18,885 nucleotides of DNA from Magnetovibrio sp. (GTDB taxonomy: Bacteria > Pseudomonadota > Alphaproteobacteria > Rhodospirillales > Magnetovibrionaceae), in the NCBI GenBank assembly GCA_016763895.1, contig JAESSV010000020.1, positions 1-18,885 on the forward strand, written 5' to 3'. The notes under the pieces are model-generated. The model searched no databases, was not told the origin of the DNA, and was given only the letters and a program-made list of their open reading frames with translations. The position numbers and the translations under genes are program-made. Positions 1-6,927 of the stretch are shown one piece after another (position 1 is the stretch's first letter; the number at the start of each line of letters is the position of its first letter).

Positions 1-123
1 TGGCCCGATGAAACCGAATGCCACCATTGTGGCCACACATTTGTTCCGTCTTCGGATCAGCACTCAAGTTTTATTGATTTCTTTGATCATTTAAAAAACA
101 AATTAGACACCGCAAAGCTCTAG
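1..123 (+). CDS. 3' end of an unknown protein with a CxxC motif (5' partial)
   Basis: The frame is open from base 1 and ends at TAG 121-123, giving the last 40 residues of a protein that begins outside the window. A Cys-His-His-Cys-Gly motif near the start of the fragment could be one knuckle of a zinc ribbon. The rest is a short helical tail rich in Phe, Asp and Lys. The partner cysteines, if there are any, would be upstream and cannot be seen. The hairpin at 146-189 follows the stop closely and suits the end of this transcript. No family can be assigned from so short a piece. The reading frame itself is fairly safe because the stop is directly followed by a terminator-like element. Confidence 0.55.
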   Translation, partial: WPDETECHHCGHTFVPSSDQHSSFIDFFDHLKNKLDTAKL

Positions 124-145
124 AAACGCCCCCTTTCATAGGATG

Positions 146-193
146 AATTTAGGGTCTAGACCTCGCCAGGTCTAAACGCGCCCTAAATTTTGT
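146..193 (+). terminator. Bipartite hairpin, probable intrinsic terminator
   Basis: An outer 9-bp perfect stem (AATTTAGGG at 146-154 with CCCTAAATT at 181-189) encloses a perfect inner stem (TAGACCT 157-163, CGCC loop, AGGTCTA 168-174). A T-rich stretch (188-193) follows. It lies 22 bases after the stop of the upstream partial gene, so it most likely ends that transcript and insulates the response regulator gene. Confidence 0.6.
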
Positions 194-265
194 TGAATTC
201 GGCCTTGAAATTCCCCCGCCCCATCCCAATGTTAAAATTGTTAGTGCTCATCAAGGTTATCCTTC

Positions 266-295
266 CACCAAAACTGTGGCCACCTAAACTGTGGC
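266..295 (+). repeat. Two adjacent 15-bp direct repeats upstream of the response regulator
   Basis: CACCAAAACTGTGGC (266-280) is followed at once by CACCTAAACTGTGGC (281-295), with one mismatch. The pair ends 60 bases before the ATG of the response regulator gene, where a regulator could bind in tandem. No clear -35/-10 pair was found near it. It may be a binding site or simply a recent small duplication. Confidence 0.5.
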
Positions 296-355
296 GGAAA
301 GGGTAACCCCACATCTGCGGCTTTATTCAAAAGCACGAAGAAAAGGACTTAAGAC

Positions 356-781
356 ATGTTGGGCGTATCCAAAAAATCAACTCAATTACACAAGAATTTC
401 AAGGTATTGGTCGCAGAAGATGATCCAACGGGACAATATTTGATCAAAATTGTCCTCAACAAAATGCAAATCGAAAATGTAACTGTCGTTGAAAATGGCC
501 TGGAAGCCTGGAATCTTCTTGCTGAGGAAAGCACTAAATTTGATTTGGTGATTTCCGACTGGAGCATGCCCATGGGCACGGGCCTCGAGCTGTTGCAAGA
601 AATGCGTGAACAAGAAATCAGCACCCCATTTTTGATGATCACGGGCCGAGGACTTGTTGAATCCGCCGTTGAAGCCAAAATGTTCGGTGTCACCTCCTTT
701 ATGACAAAACCCTATTCCCCTTTTCAATTGATCGACAAAATCAAAGAATTGCTCAAAATCAAGGCCTCCCCACTAATTTAA
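356..781 (+). CDS. Stand-alone CheY-like response regulator
   Basis: The 141 residues are almost entirely one receiver domain (about residues 15-137) with no output domain. All key positions are present: acidic pocket E21/D22/D23, phosphoacceptor D68 in a DWSMP motif, switch T96, and K118 followed by P119. Such proteins receive a phosphoryl group from a histidine kinase and act by binding a partner, as CheY does on the flagellar switch. The first 14 residues are a short polar extension. AAGGA at 343-347 is spaced 8 bases from the ATG and supports this start. No kinase, chemotaxis or flagellar gene is nearby, so the partner is unknown. The gene is monocistronic here and converges on the minus-strand gene that follows. 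The family call is secure; the specific role is not. Confidence 0.9.
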   Translation: MLGVSKKSTQLHKNFKVLVAEDDPTGQYLIKIVLNKMQIENVTVVENGLEAWNLLAEESTKFDLVISDWSMPMGTGLELLQEMREQEISTPFLMITGRGLVESAVEAKMFGVTSFMTKPYSPFQLIDKIKELLKIKASPLI

Positions 782-828
782 GACCCGCAAAAGCAAGCAC
801 ACATCCATAAAAAGGGACCGAGAAAGAC

Positions 829-2427
829 TCACGCCAATTCATCCAACCGCCACACGCCCAAACATTTTGGGTTTTCCGCCGCCCCTTCCCGGATCATATT
901 CAAAGGCTCTAACAATTTAAACGGAGCCTGGCTAAGATCCATAGGGAACCAGTCTCCGGTGCGGATGTCTTGGTATTTTCCGCCTTGATGGGTGGTCGCG
1001 ATGAGGTAGGTTGAACCCGATTTGGCAAACATTTCAAGAGCAGCCTTAACATCGTCTTGGCTAAAATGGGTGAGCACGTCGCGGACCAAAATGGCATTGG
1101 CCTTGGGCAGGATGTCTTTGACCACATCGGCCTGTTGAAACGACAAGCTATGGACCCCCTTATGGGTCTGGCTCAATTCATCAATCATGGACGCGACAAT
1201 ATCAACCCCCCTGTAATGATCCAGATGGGTGGCTACATCGCCCATCCAATTGAAATCACCACACCCCGCATCGACCAAGGTCTTGATGCCAAGTTCAGCA
1301 AATAAATCCAACAATTGTGGGCGAATATGGTCGGTTTTGGCACGGGTTGAACCGGGCCCGCTTTTGGTTTCAAGGTTGCCCCAGACATTATTTTTCCAAA
1401 TCGACGTAAAGACCTGTTCGCGGTCTTGTTTCACACCTATGGCTGCGCCGTTTGGAGGTTTGGTTTTGACGTCTCCGTTAATGGTACTCCGTTTGAAATT
1501 AAGCCCGCTGAACGCCTCGAACTGGGACAAGGACCGCTCTGTACCCAAACCAAACTTTTTCAGGTTGCCGATCACAGCCGGGTCGGTGCTGCGTTCAATC
1601 CCAAACAAATGACGGACACGGCTTTGGGAAATAACATTCAAACGTTCCCAATCGACGTTATCAGTCCAATGGCGAACCCGGTTCGGGTGTTGGCTGTAAT
1701 CGTGATAAATCACATGTTGATTGGGGGTAAACAAATCCCAGCCAAAGGTCCACAACCGGGCCGCCAGCGAGATTTCTTCCCCATGAAAATACACATAAGG
1801 ATCATAAGGAACGTCTTTGATGATTTGCGACGGCGCGAACAAAAAACCTGCCGCGCAAAAAGAAGTGGGCGTAGGCACAGGCGGCGCATCCTCTAGCGGC
1901 GAGGTATGAGAAACAAACATCAAAATGCCGAGCTTATCAAAATAATTCGGCACAATGGTGACGATGGCGGCCGAAGACAACGTGTTGGGGGGCGTATAAG
2001 GGATCGGATACGTGGTCAGTACGGCTTTTTTAGTCGGGCATTTTTCATACATCTCGAGCAAAATACGATCCCAGCCCGCCACGAAACGCATGTGGCTGTC
2101 GATTTGCAATGTAAACTCTTCGCCGTCCCACAAGCTTTGGGAATGGTGACGAGCCCACCCCACTCCACGGCTGTCCTTGGCCTGAAATTTCTTGAACCGC
2201 ACCTGTTTGGGACGGGTTTCGACTCTAAAACAATCGTCGTCTTCGATGGGCACACATTGCCAACAAATGCCGACAAATATCCGTTCAGGATGTTCGGCTT
2301 TGTCAAACAAGTCTTTGACAGTCCACTGACATTCCGGGTCACGATAGCTGGCAATATTGACGAAAATTCTTGGTCCAGTCACCTTTTCATCACCCTTAAT
2401 TCCAACATGTCCAACCGTAGATACCAT
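829..2427 (-). CDS. GT60-like glycosyltransferase fused to a class I SAM methyltransferase
   Basis: The protein has 532 residues in two domains. Residues about 18-275 resemble the GlcNAc-type glycosyltransferase family (Pfam GlcNAc, CAZy GT60, known from the Dictyostelium Skp1 GlcNAc transferase). Visible are an IASYRD start, a DSH metal/nucleotide-sugar motif at 110-112, a GWARHHSQ segment (90-97) and a HGEE motif at 215-218 followed by RLWTFGWDLFTP. Residues about 335-510 are a SAM-dependent methyltransferase with a glycine-rich motif I (DAGCGDFNW, 386-394), an acidic GVDI strand (407-410) and a later DVLTHF segment (450-455). No signal peptide or membrane helix is seen, so it is probably cytoplasmic and may add and methylate a sugar. 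The ATG at 2427 has only a weak GGTGA ribosome site. A GTG at 2382 with AAGGG upstream is a good alternative that loses 15 non-conserved residues. It is divergent from rpsF and has no glycan-cluster neighbours. Acceptor and donor are unknown. Confidence 0.82.
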   Translation of the reverse strand: MVSTVGHVGIKGDEKVTGPRIFVNIASYRDPECQWTVKDLFDKAEHPERIFVGICWQCVPIEDDDCFRVETRPKQVRFKKFQAKDSRGVGWARHHSQSLWDGEEFTLQIDSHMRFVAGWDRILLEMYEKCPTKKAVLTTYPIPYTPPNTLSSAAIVTIVPNYFDKLGILMFVSHTSPLEDAPPVPTPTSFCAAGFLFAPSQIIKDVPYDPYVYFHGEEISLAARLWTFGWDLFTPNQHVIYHDYSQHPNRVRHWTDNVDWERLNVISQSRVRHLFGIERSTDPAVIGNLKKFGLGTERSLSQFEAFSGLNFKRSTINGDVKTKPPNGAAIGVKQDREQVFTSIWKNNVWGNLETKSGPGSTRAKTDHIRPQLLDLFAELGIKTLVDAGCGDFNWMGDVATHLDHYRGVDIVASMIDELSQTHKGVHSLSFQQADVVKDILPKANAILVRDVLTHFSQDDVKAALEMFAKSGSTYLIATTHQGGKYQDIRTGDWFPMDLSQAPFKLLEPLNMIREGAAENPKCLGVWRLDELA

Positions 2428-2512
2428 AACAATTCACCGTTCGCTTTCACTATATAAGGTCAATCCTTAGCGAGGAAGATATTTCCCGTGTCATATATAT
2501 TGCCGAAACCCC

Positions 2513-2540
2513 TTGCATTCCCTGAATTATTGGGTATATT
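2513..2540 (+). promoter_or_regulatory. Probable sigma-70-type promoter of the rpsF operon
   Basis: TTGCAT (2513-2518) and TATATT (2535-2540) are separated by 16 bases, placing transcription start near 2547. It is the only well-spaced pair seen in the 209-bp divergent region before rpsF. It would leave a leader of about 90 bases. Confidence 0.45.
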
Positions 2541-2559
2541 TCGCGGCTTCAACCTCCTT

Positions 2560-2579
2560 GCCGGGGGAAAGCTCTCGGC
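2560..2579 (+). promoter_or_regulatory. Hairpin in the rpsF 5' leader, possible autoregulatory site
   Basis: GCCGGGGG (2560-2567) pairs with CTCTCGGC (2572-2579) over 8 bp, including two G-U pairs, around an AAAG loop. A second tiny stem, TCC-GAAA-GGA (2621-2630), overlaps the rpsF ribosome binding site. In many bacteria the S6:S18 complex represses its own mRNA through a structured leader. Whether this leader matches that motif was not established by eye. Confidence 0.35.
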
Positions 2580-2636
2580 TATGCCTGTTTTCTTAATGTT
2601 GAGACGACAGGTTGAGATAATCCGAAAGGAGCCAGC

Positions 2637-3059
2637 ATGGCTTATTTTGAAAGCGTGATCATCGCACGCCAAGACCTTTCTACCCAACAGGTAGAAGATC
2701 TTACTGAACAGATGACTGCAGTCGTCACCGATAACGGTGGCAAGATCGCAAAAACCGAGCAATGGGGTCTTCGCACCATCGCTTATCGCATTAAGAAAAA
2801 CCGCAAAGGTCATTATTTCCAACTGACCACAGAAGGCCCTGCGTCGGCTGTCGGTGAATTGGAACGCCAACTTGGTCTTCACGAAGACGTGTTGCGCAGC
2901 TTGACGGTTCGTGTCGACGAACTTGATCTTGAACCCAGCGTCATTTTGGCTTCTAAAGGCAGCCGTGATGATCGTCCACGTCGTTCTGACCGTGATGATC
3001 GTCCTGCCCTTAAACCAGAAGCTCCAGCTAAAGCAGTTCCTGCTAGAAGCTGCTGCTAA
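2637..3059 (+). CDS. rpsF: 30S ribosomal protein bS6 with frameshifted C-terminal tail
   Basis: bS6 binds the central domain of 16S rRNA as a heterodimer with bS18, encoded next. Residues 1 to about 95 are a complete S6 fold: the [13 protein letters not shown] start, a [11 protein letters not shown] strand (about 42-52) and a GHYFQL strand. A basic-acidic tail typical of alphaproteobacteria follows. AAAGGAG at 2625-2631 is an excellent ribosome binding site for this ATG. The tail is odd: after codon GCT 3042-3044 the frame reads Arg-Ser-Cys-Cys-stop (stop 3057-3059). Omitting A3045 lets reading continue as an Ala/Lys/Glu-rich tail to TAA at 3115-3117, which overlaps the rpsR ATG. That longer tail looks like the ancestral end. 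The change may be a real indel, a sequence error or, less likely, recoding. The folded core is not affected. Confidence 0.95.
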   Translation: MAYFESVIIARQDLSTQQVEDLTEQMTAVVTDNGGKIAKTEQWGLRTIAYRIKKNRKGHYFQLTTEGPASAVGELERQLGLHEDVLRSLTVRVDELDLEPSVILASKGSRDDRPRRSDRDDRPALKPEAPAKAVPARSCC

Positions 3060-3116
3060 AGAAGAAGCTCCTGCTAAAGAAGCTGCCAAAGAAACTGCTA
3101 AAGAGGGAGAAGAATA

Positions 3117-3344
3117 ATGGCCCGTCGTCCTTTCTTCCGCGGACGCAAGTCCTGCCCGTTCACTGGCAAAAATGCGCCAAAGATCGATTTTCGCGATACC
3201 AAGACACTTAGCCGCTATATTTCTGAACGTGGTAAAATCGTCCCAAGCCGGATCACCGCTGTTTCCAACAAGAAACAACGTGAATTGTCCAAAGCGATTA
3301 AACGCGCTCGGTTCTTAGGCTTATTGCCTTACGTCATTAGATAG
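3117..3344 (+). CDS. rpsR: 30S ribosomal protein bS18
   Basis: The 75 residues match bS18 across the full length: a basic N-terminus with a CPF segment, the [17 protein letters not shown] core, and [25 protein letters not shown] near the end (written here as motif positions about 44-68). It binds bS6 and the 16S rRNA platform. The ATG overlaps a TAA at 3115-3117 that would end bS6 if its tail were in frame, so the two genes were probably translationally coupled. The purine-rich GAGGGAG upstream gives it its own ribosome site in any case. With the frameshift, rpsF now stops 57 bases earlier. Confidence 0.97.
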   Translation: MARRPFFRGRKSCPFTGKNAPKIDFRDTKTLSRYISERGKIVPSRITAVSNKKQRELSKAIKRARFLGLLPYVIR

Positions 3345-3355
3345 TTTGAGGATAA

Positions 3356-3388
3356 GGCGGAGGAATTGACATGTTCAAGAACTCCGCC
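3356..3388 (+). promoter_or_regulatory. Hairpin sequestering a ribosome binding site and start codon
   Basis: GGCGGAG (3356-3362) is perfectly complementary to CTCCGCC (3382-3388). Inside, GAA faces GAA in a symmetric internal loop and TTGA (3366-3369) pairs with TCAA (3375-3378). The stem buries the only strong ribosome site (GGAGG) and the ATG at 3371 of the nine-codon leader ORF. It lies between rpsR and the DUF2232 gene, a suitable place for translational control by a ribosomal protein, RNA-binding protein or sRNA. There is no T-run, so it is not a terminator. Confidence 0.5.
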
Positions 3389-3400
3389 GTATCGGCATGA
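3371..3400 (+). CDS. Nine-codon leader ORF overlapping the DUF2232 start
   Basis: ATG at 3371 opens a frame encoding MFKNSAVSA, ending at TGA 3398-3400. GGCGGAGGAAT, 4-14 bases upstream, is the best ribosome binding site in this interval. The stop overlaps the ATG of the membrane protein gene in an ATGA arrangement, and that ATG has no good ribosome site of its own. This suggests the leader is translated to bring ribosomes to the downstream start. It could instead be an accidental frame. Confidence 0.35.
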   Translation: MFKNSAVSA

Positions 3401-4446
3401 AACCACAACTTCTCGCCATCGGCGCCGGATTAGCTAGCGGTCTTTTGGTTTTGGCTTCTTTTTCAGGAGCCTCAATCTCAGCCGCTTACCTTACCTTAGT
3501 TTTGCCTCTGCCCATTTTGATGGCAGGGTTAGGACTGGGCACTCGGAGAGCCTTAATTTCGATCGCCACCGGTTTTCTGGTCACCGCTATGGTGGCTCCG
3601 GCAACGGGTGTGGCGTTTGGATTAATGTTTGCGTTGCCCGTATGGTTGATCGTCCGCTTTTCTTTAACGAGCCCTTCGGGACCCATCAAAGAAGCCCCCG
3701 AACATGTCGGCCCTTACAAACAAGAAGGGGAACAGACAGAATCTTCGTTTGGGGACCGTATCTTGGGTCGAGGCGTCAAAGATTGGGACGGTGAAAGCGG
3801 CCAGCCAGCACGCGATATTGGCTGGTTTCCTGCGGGATATATAACCGCCATAATCACGGTTTTGGCGGGCATATATATCGTCGGCATTGCGCTAATGACT
3901 TCGGGTCAAGGTGGCCTTGAACAAGCCGCGACAGACTATCTGACCCAGGTGGCCGAATTGGTCGCCGGGGCCCAAGGCGAAGAAGTCTTGAACAAAGCCA
4001 TTTTGCAAGCGATCCCGTTCTTTCCGGGATCTGTCGCAGCCTTTTGGGCTTTGTCGCTGCTGTGCAACGCGATTATGGCCCAAGCGTTATTGGCCAAAGG
4101 TGGGCACAACATTCGCCCCACCCCACGGCTGCGGGAATTCGCACTTCCCGATTGGTTAAGTTGGGCCTCGGTGGTCAGTGCACTTATTGCATTGCTTGGC
4201 CCCGGGGAAATAGGGTATATCGGACGAAACCTATCGTTGGTTTTGGCTGTGCCATTCTTTTTCTTAGGGCTTGCAGTGGTTCACAAGTTGGCGGGTATGA
4301 CCCCGTTACCCGGTGCGCTGCTGTCTTTGGTTTACTTGGTGATGATATTTTCAGGGTGGTTTCTCTTGGTCATTGCCGGACTTGGAATTTTGGAACAATG
4401 GGTCGGGTTAAAGCAATATATGCAGCCTCCGACCTCAGAACTTTAA
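3397..4446 (+). CDS. DUF2232 family inner-membrane protein
   Basis: This is a 349-residue polytopic membrane protein with roughly seven or eight hydrophobic segments: four in the first 90 residues, one near 148-167, one near 205-230 and three in the last 110. A polar insert of about 50 residues (93-142) divides the two halves. The RPTPRLREFALPDWLSW segment before the last helix group is typical of DUF2232 (YybS-like) proteins, which in alphaproteobacteria commonly sit between rpsR and rplI. The molecular function is unknown; a transporter-like role is only a guess. The start at 3397 is chosen because a hydrophobic N-terminus follows at once and the ATGA overlap with the leader ORF suggests coupling. 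Its position inside a ribosomal operon implies co-expression with translation genes. Confidence 0.85.
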   Translation: MKPQLLAIGAGLASGLLVLASFSGASISAAYLTLVLPLPILMAGLGLGTRRALISIATGFLVTAMVAPATGVAFGLMFALPVWLIVRFSLTSPSGPIKEAPEHVGPYKQEGEQTESSFGDRILGRGVKDWDGESGQPARDIGWFPAGYITAIITVLAGIYIVGIALMTSGQGGLEQAATDYLTQVAELVAGAQGEEVLNKAILQAIPFFPGSVAAFWALSLLCNAIMAQALLAKGGHNIRPTPRLREFALPDWLSWASVVSALIALLGPGEIGYIGRNLSLVLAVPFFFLGLAVVHKLAGMTPLPGALLSLVYLVMIFSGWFLLVIAGLGILEQWVGLKQYMQPPTSEL

Positions 4447-4483
4447 CATATAGACCGCTCCCAAAGGGGGCTGGAGAAATAAA

Positions 4484-5131
4484 ATGCAGGTAATCTTATT
4501 AGAACGCGTCGAAAAATTGGGTCAAATTGGTGATGTTGTCACCGTAAAGCCAGGTTTTGCCCGTAACTATTTGCTGCCCCGCGCAAAAGCTCTGCGCGCG
4601 ACAAACGCAAACAAAGCCGCTTTTGAAGCACAACGTGTTCAATTGGAAGCTGACAACCTCAAGCGCAGCGACGAAGCGAAATCCATTGGCGAAAAAATGG
4701 AAGGCCTGATCATCAGTTTGATCCGTCAAGCGGGCGAAGCAGGTCAACTGTTTGGTTCCGTAAACGCGCGTGACATCGCGGCTTCTGTAACCGCCGCAGG
4801 CTATAGCGTTGTACGCGGTCAAATCGGTCTTTCTGAACCTGTTAAATATCTGGGCCTGTTTGAGGTCAGCATCAAACTGCACCCTGAAGTCTCCACCACC
4901 ATCACCGTGAATGTTGCGCGTTCTGAAGAAGAAGCCAAAATTCAAGCTGAAACGGGTTACGCGATGCAATCTTCTGACGAAGTCGAAGCGGCAGAAGCAG
5001 CGGCAGAAATTGAAGCTGTGTTTGAAGCCGGTGCGGCTGACGCGGCTGCGGAAGAACTTGCGGCTGACCAAGCCGACGCTGAAGCAGATGCTGAAGCTGA
5101 ACCGCAAGCCGACGCAGAAACGGCTGAATAA
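4484..5131 (+). CDS. rplI: 50S ribosomal protein bL9 with long acidic tail
   Basis: bL9 binds domain V of 23S rRNA near the L1 stalk and helps keep the reading frame on ribosomes that pause or collide. The N-terminal domain (1-50) is canonical: [13 protein letters not shown], then [17 protein letters not shown] at 21-37. The linker helix and C-terminal domain run to about 148. Residues 149-215 form an extra tail made almost only of Ala, Glu and Asp, so the protein is about 65 residues longer than the usual ~150. GGAG a few bases before the ATG is a normal ribosome site. The gene is last in the operon and is followed by an intrinsic terminator. The tail is probably disordered, and alphaproteobacterial bL9 proteins often carry such extensions. 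Confidence 0.97.
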   Translation: MQVILLERVEKLGQIGDVVTVKPGFARNYLLPRAKALRATNANKAAFEAQRVQLEADNLKRSDEAKSIGEKMEGLIISLIRQAGEAGQLFGSVNARDIAASVTAAGYSVVRGQIGLSEPVKYLGLFEVSIKLHPEVSTTITVNVARSEEEAKIQAETGYAMQSSDEVEAAEAAAEIEAVFEAGAADAAAEELAADQADAEADAEAEPQADAETAE

Positions 5132-5164
5132 GCCCGGCCTTTGCGATCCATCAGATAAAAAAAC

Positions 5165-5197
5165 ACGGCGTGTCCTTTGCGGGATACGCCGTATTTT
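5165..5197 (+). terminator. Intrinsic terminator of the rpsF-rplI operon
   Basis: ACGGCGTGTCC (5165-5175) pairs with GGATACGCCGT (5182-5192) over 11 bp with a single G-U pair, around loop TTTGCG. ATTTTATGG follows, and a run of A residues lies upstream. It comes 33 bases after the rplI stop and separates the ribosomal operon from dnaB. Confidence 0.85.
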
Positions 5198-5240
5198 ATG
5201 GTTCTTATTCTGATTTTGGAAAATAAACACCTTATTCCCG

Positions 5241-5261
5241 TTATTCACATCCTGTGGATAA
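5241..5261 (+). promoter_or_regulatory. Pair of facing DnaA-box sequences upstream of dnaB
   Basis: TTATTCACA (5241-5249) and TGTGGATAA (5253-5261, the reverse complement of TTATCCACA) face each other across three bases. Both fit the TTATNCACA consensus, and the second is the perfect strong box. They lie 25 bases before the dnaB ATG at 5287, in the only region that can hold its promoter. DnaA binding here would couple helicase expression to initiator activity. Binding was not tested. Confidence 0.55.
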
Positions 5262-5286
5262 GCATTTATGGGCGTACATTCCCTAT

Positions 5287-6927
5287 ATGACAAATGATGA
5301 TGACATTCCCCCGAGCGAAGATGGCGATCCTGGTGCTCAGATGAGCGATGCGGGCCCCGTTGACGAGGCTCCGTTCGAAGCCGAACAACCCGGCCCTGTT
5401 TTAAAGGGCGCACCGGACGAAGCCCAAGGCAAACCCAAGCCGGCGACGGCGATAAACCCCTCGGCCAAATCCGATCCCTCTTATCGCACCTTGCCGCACA
5501 ATTTTGAGGCTGAAAAGTCTTTGCTGGGCGCTATTTTCACCGACAACCGGGCCTACGAGCGGGTCAGTGAATTTTTGCGCGCCGAACACTTTTCCATTCC
5601 CGAGCACGGCAAAATTTTCGATGCCATTCAATTGCTGTTGGAAAAAGGCCAAATCGCAAACCCCGTGACCTTGTCGGGTTTCTTTGAAGGCAATGACGAT
5701 CTTGTGGCCTTGGGCGGCAAGGTCTATTTGGCTGAATTGGCCGCCAGTGCGGTGACCATTATCAACACCGGCGAATACGGTCGCATCGTTTATGACCTGT
5801 ATATGAAGCGTGAACTCATTCAATTGGGAACGGGCATGGTCAACGACGCCTATGACCAAGGCACCCAGGATACCGCCACCCGACAAATCGAAAAGTCTGA
5901 GCAACAGCTTTACGATCTGGCCACCCAAGGCGACATCGAAGGCGGGTTCCAAGATTTCCGCACCGCCGTTCTTGAAGCCGTTAGCATGGCCGAGCACGCC
6001 CACAAACGCGATGGCGCCTTAGCCGGTGCCTCGACCGGCATGAAAGACTTAGACGTGGTCTTGGGCGGTCTGCACCATTCAGACCTTTTGATCTTGGCGG
6101 GACGGCCTTCCATGGGCAAAACGGCTCTGGTCACCAACATTGCTTATAACGCCGCATATTCGTACCACAAGTCTGGTGGTGAAGAAGGCGCCGTGGTGGG
6201 GTTTTTCTCGCTGGAAATGTCGTCTGAACAGTTGGCCGCCCGTATTTTGTCGGAACAAGTGGAAGTGTCGTCCAATAAAATGCGCAAAGGTGAATTGGCA
6301 AACGATGAATTCACCAGATTGGTGGTCGCCAGCCAAGAACTGCACCGTATCCCGATGTTTATTGACGACACACCTGCGCTCACCGTGTCGGCCTTGCGCA
6401 CCCGTGCCAGGCGCCTGAAACGCCAACATAACCTTGGCCTGATCGTGGTCGACTACCTGCAATTGATTTCCCCCCCGCCGGGCAGTTCAGACGGACGTGT
6501 GAACGAAGTGTCCGAAATCACCCGGGGCCTTAAAACCTTGGCCAAAGAACTTAACATTCCCGTGATTGCGCTGTCCCAGCTGTCGCGGGCCGTGGAAAGC
6601 CGTGATCCGCCGCGCCCCCAATTGTCTGACTTACGAGAATCAGGATCGATCGAGCAAGACGCCGATGTGGTGATGTTTATTTACCGCGAAGAATATTATA
6701 TGGAACGCAAAAAACCATCGCGGCGCATGGACGAAGACGAATCAAAATATTTAGATCGCGAAGCCCGCTGGGAAGAAGCCTTAGAATCCGTGCGTGCCAC
6801 CGCGGACGTGATCATTGCCAAACAACGTCATGGCCCCATCGGTGATGTGAAACTGGCCTTCATCGGCGAATTCACACGCTTTGCCGATTTGGACATGCAT
6901 CACCCAGCTTATGAAGGACCGGAATGA
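5287..6927 (+). CDS. dnaB: Replicative DNA helicase DnaB
   Basis: DnaB is the hexameric ring helicase that unwinds the fork. From ATG 5287 it has 546 residues, longer than the usual 470-500 because of an acidic, proline-rich N-terminal extension of about 65 residues. The N-terminal DnaB domain (PHNFEAEKSLLGAI onward) and the RecA-like core are complete. Numbered from ATG 5287: Walker A GRPSMGKT at 272-279, FFSLEM at 306-311, Walker B LIVVDYLQL at 385-393, the LSDLRESGSIEQDADV segment near 446-461 and the KQRHGPIG arginine-finger loop at 512-519. No intein is present. A GTG at 5254 is in frame but has no ribosome site and lies inside a DnaA box, so ATG 5287 is preferred, although its own ribosome site is also weak. 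Its TGA overlaps the alr ATG. Confidence 0.96.
   Translation: MTNDDDIPPSEDGDPGAQMSDAGPVDEAPFEAEQPGPVLKGAPDEAQGKPKPATAINPSAKSDPSYRTLPHNFEAEKSLLGAIFTDNRAYERVSEFLRAEHFSIPEHGKIFDAIQLLLEKGQIANPVTLSGFFEGNDDLVALGGKVYLAELAASAVTIINTGEYGRIVYDLYMKRELIQLGTGMVNDAYDQGTQDTATRQIEKSEQQLYDLATQGDIEGGFQDFRTAVLEAVSMAEHAHKRDGALAGASTGMKDLDVVLGGLHHSDLLILAGRPSMGKTALVTNIAYNAAYSYHKSGGEEGAVVGFFSLEMSSEQLAARILSEQVEVSSNKMRKGELANDEFTRLVVASQELHRIPMFIDDTPALTVSALRTRARRLKRQHNLGLIVVDYLQLISPPPGSSDGRVNEVSEITRGLKTLAKELNIPVIALSQLSRAVESRDPPRPQLSDLRESGSIEQDADVVMFIYREEYYMERKKPSRRMDEDESKYLDREARWEEALESVRATADVIIAKQRHGPIGDVKLAFIGEFTRFADLDMHHPAYEGPE

Noticed and set aside
2460..3278. 272-codon open frame on the minus strand opposite rpsF and rpsR
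   Set aside because: It is antisense to two certain ribosomal protein genes, has no ribosome site or recognisable domain, and its composition is that of a reversed coding strand.
5241..5261. The DnaA-box pair as a replication origin
   Set aside because: There are only two boxes, with no AT-rich unwinding element and no dnaA, hemE or parAB nearby. A role in dnaB regulation is more economical.
5254..5286. GTG at 5254 as the dnaB start
   Set aside because: It adds 11 residues with no ribosome site and lies inside a DnaA-box sequence; ATG 5287 is the simpler start, though also weak in ribosome site.
4499..5413. 304-codon minus-strand frame opposite rplI and the start of dnaB
   Set aside because: It is opposite certain genes and crosses a terminator; the Phe/Arg-rich low-complexity product mirrors the acidic bL9 tail.
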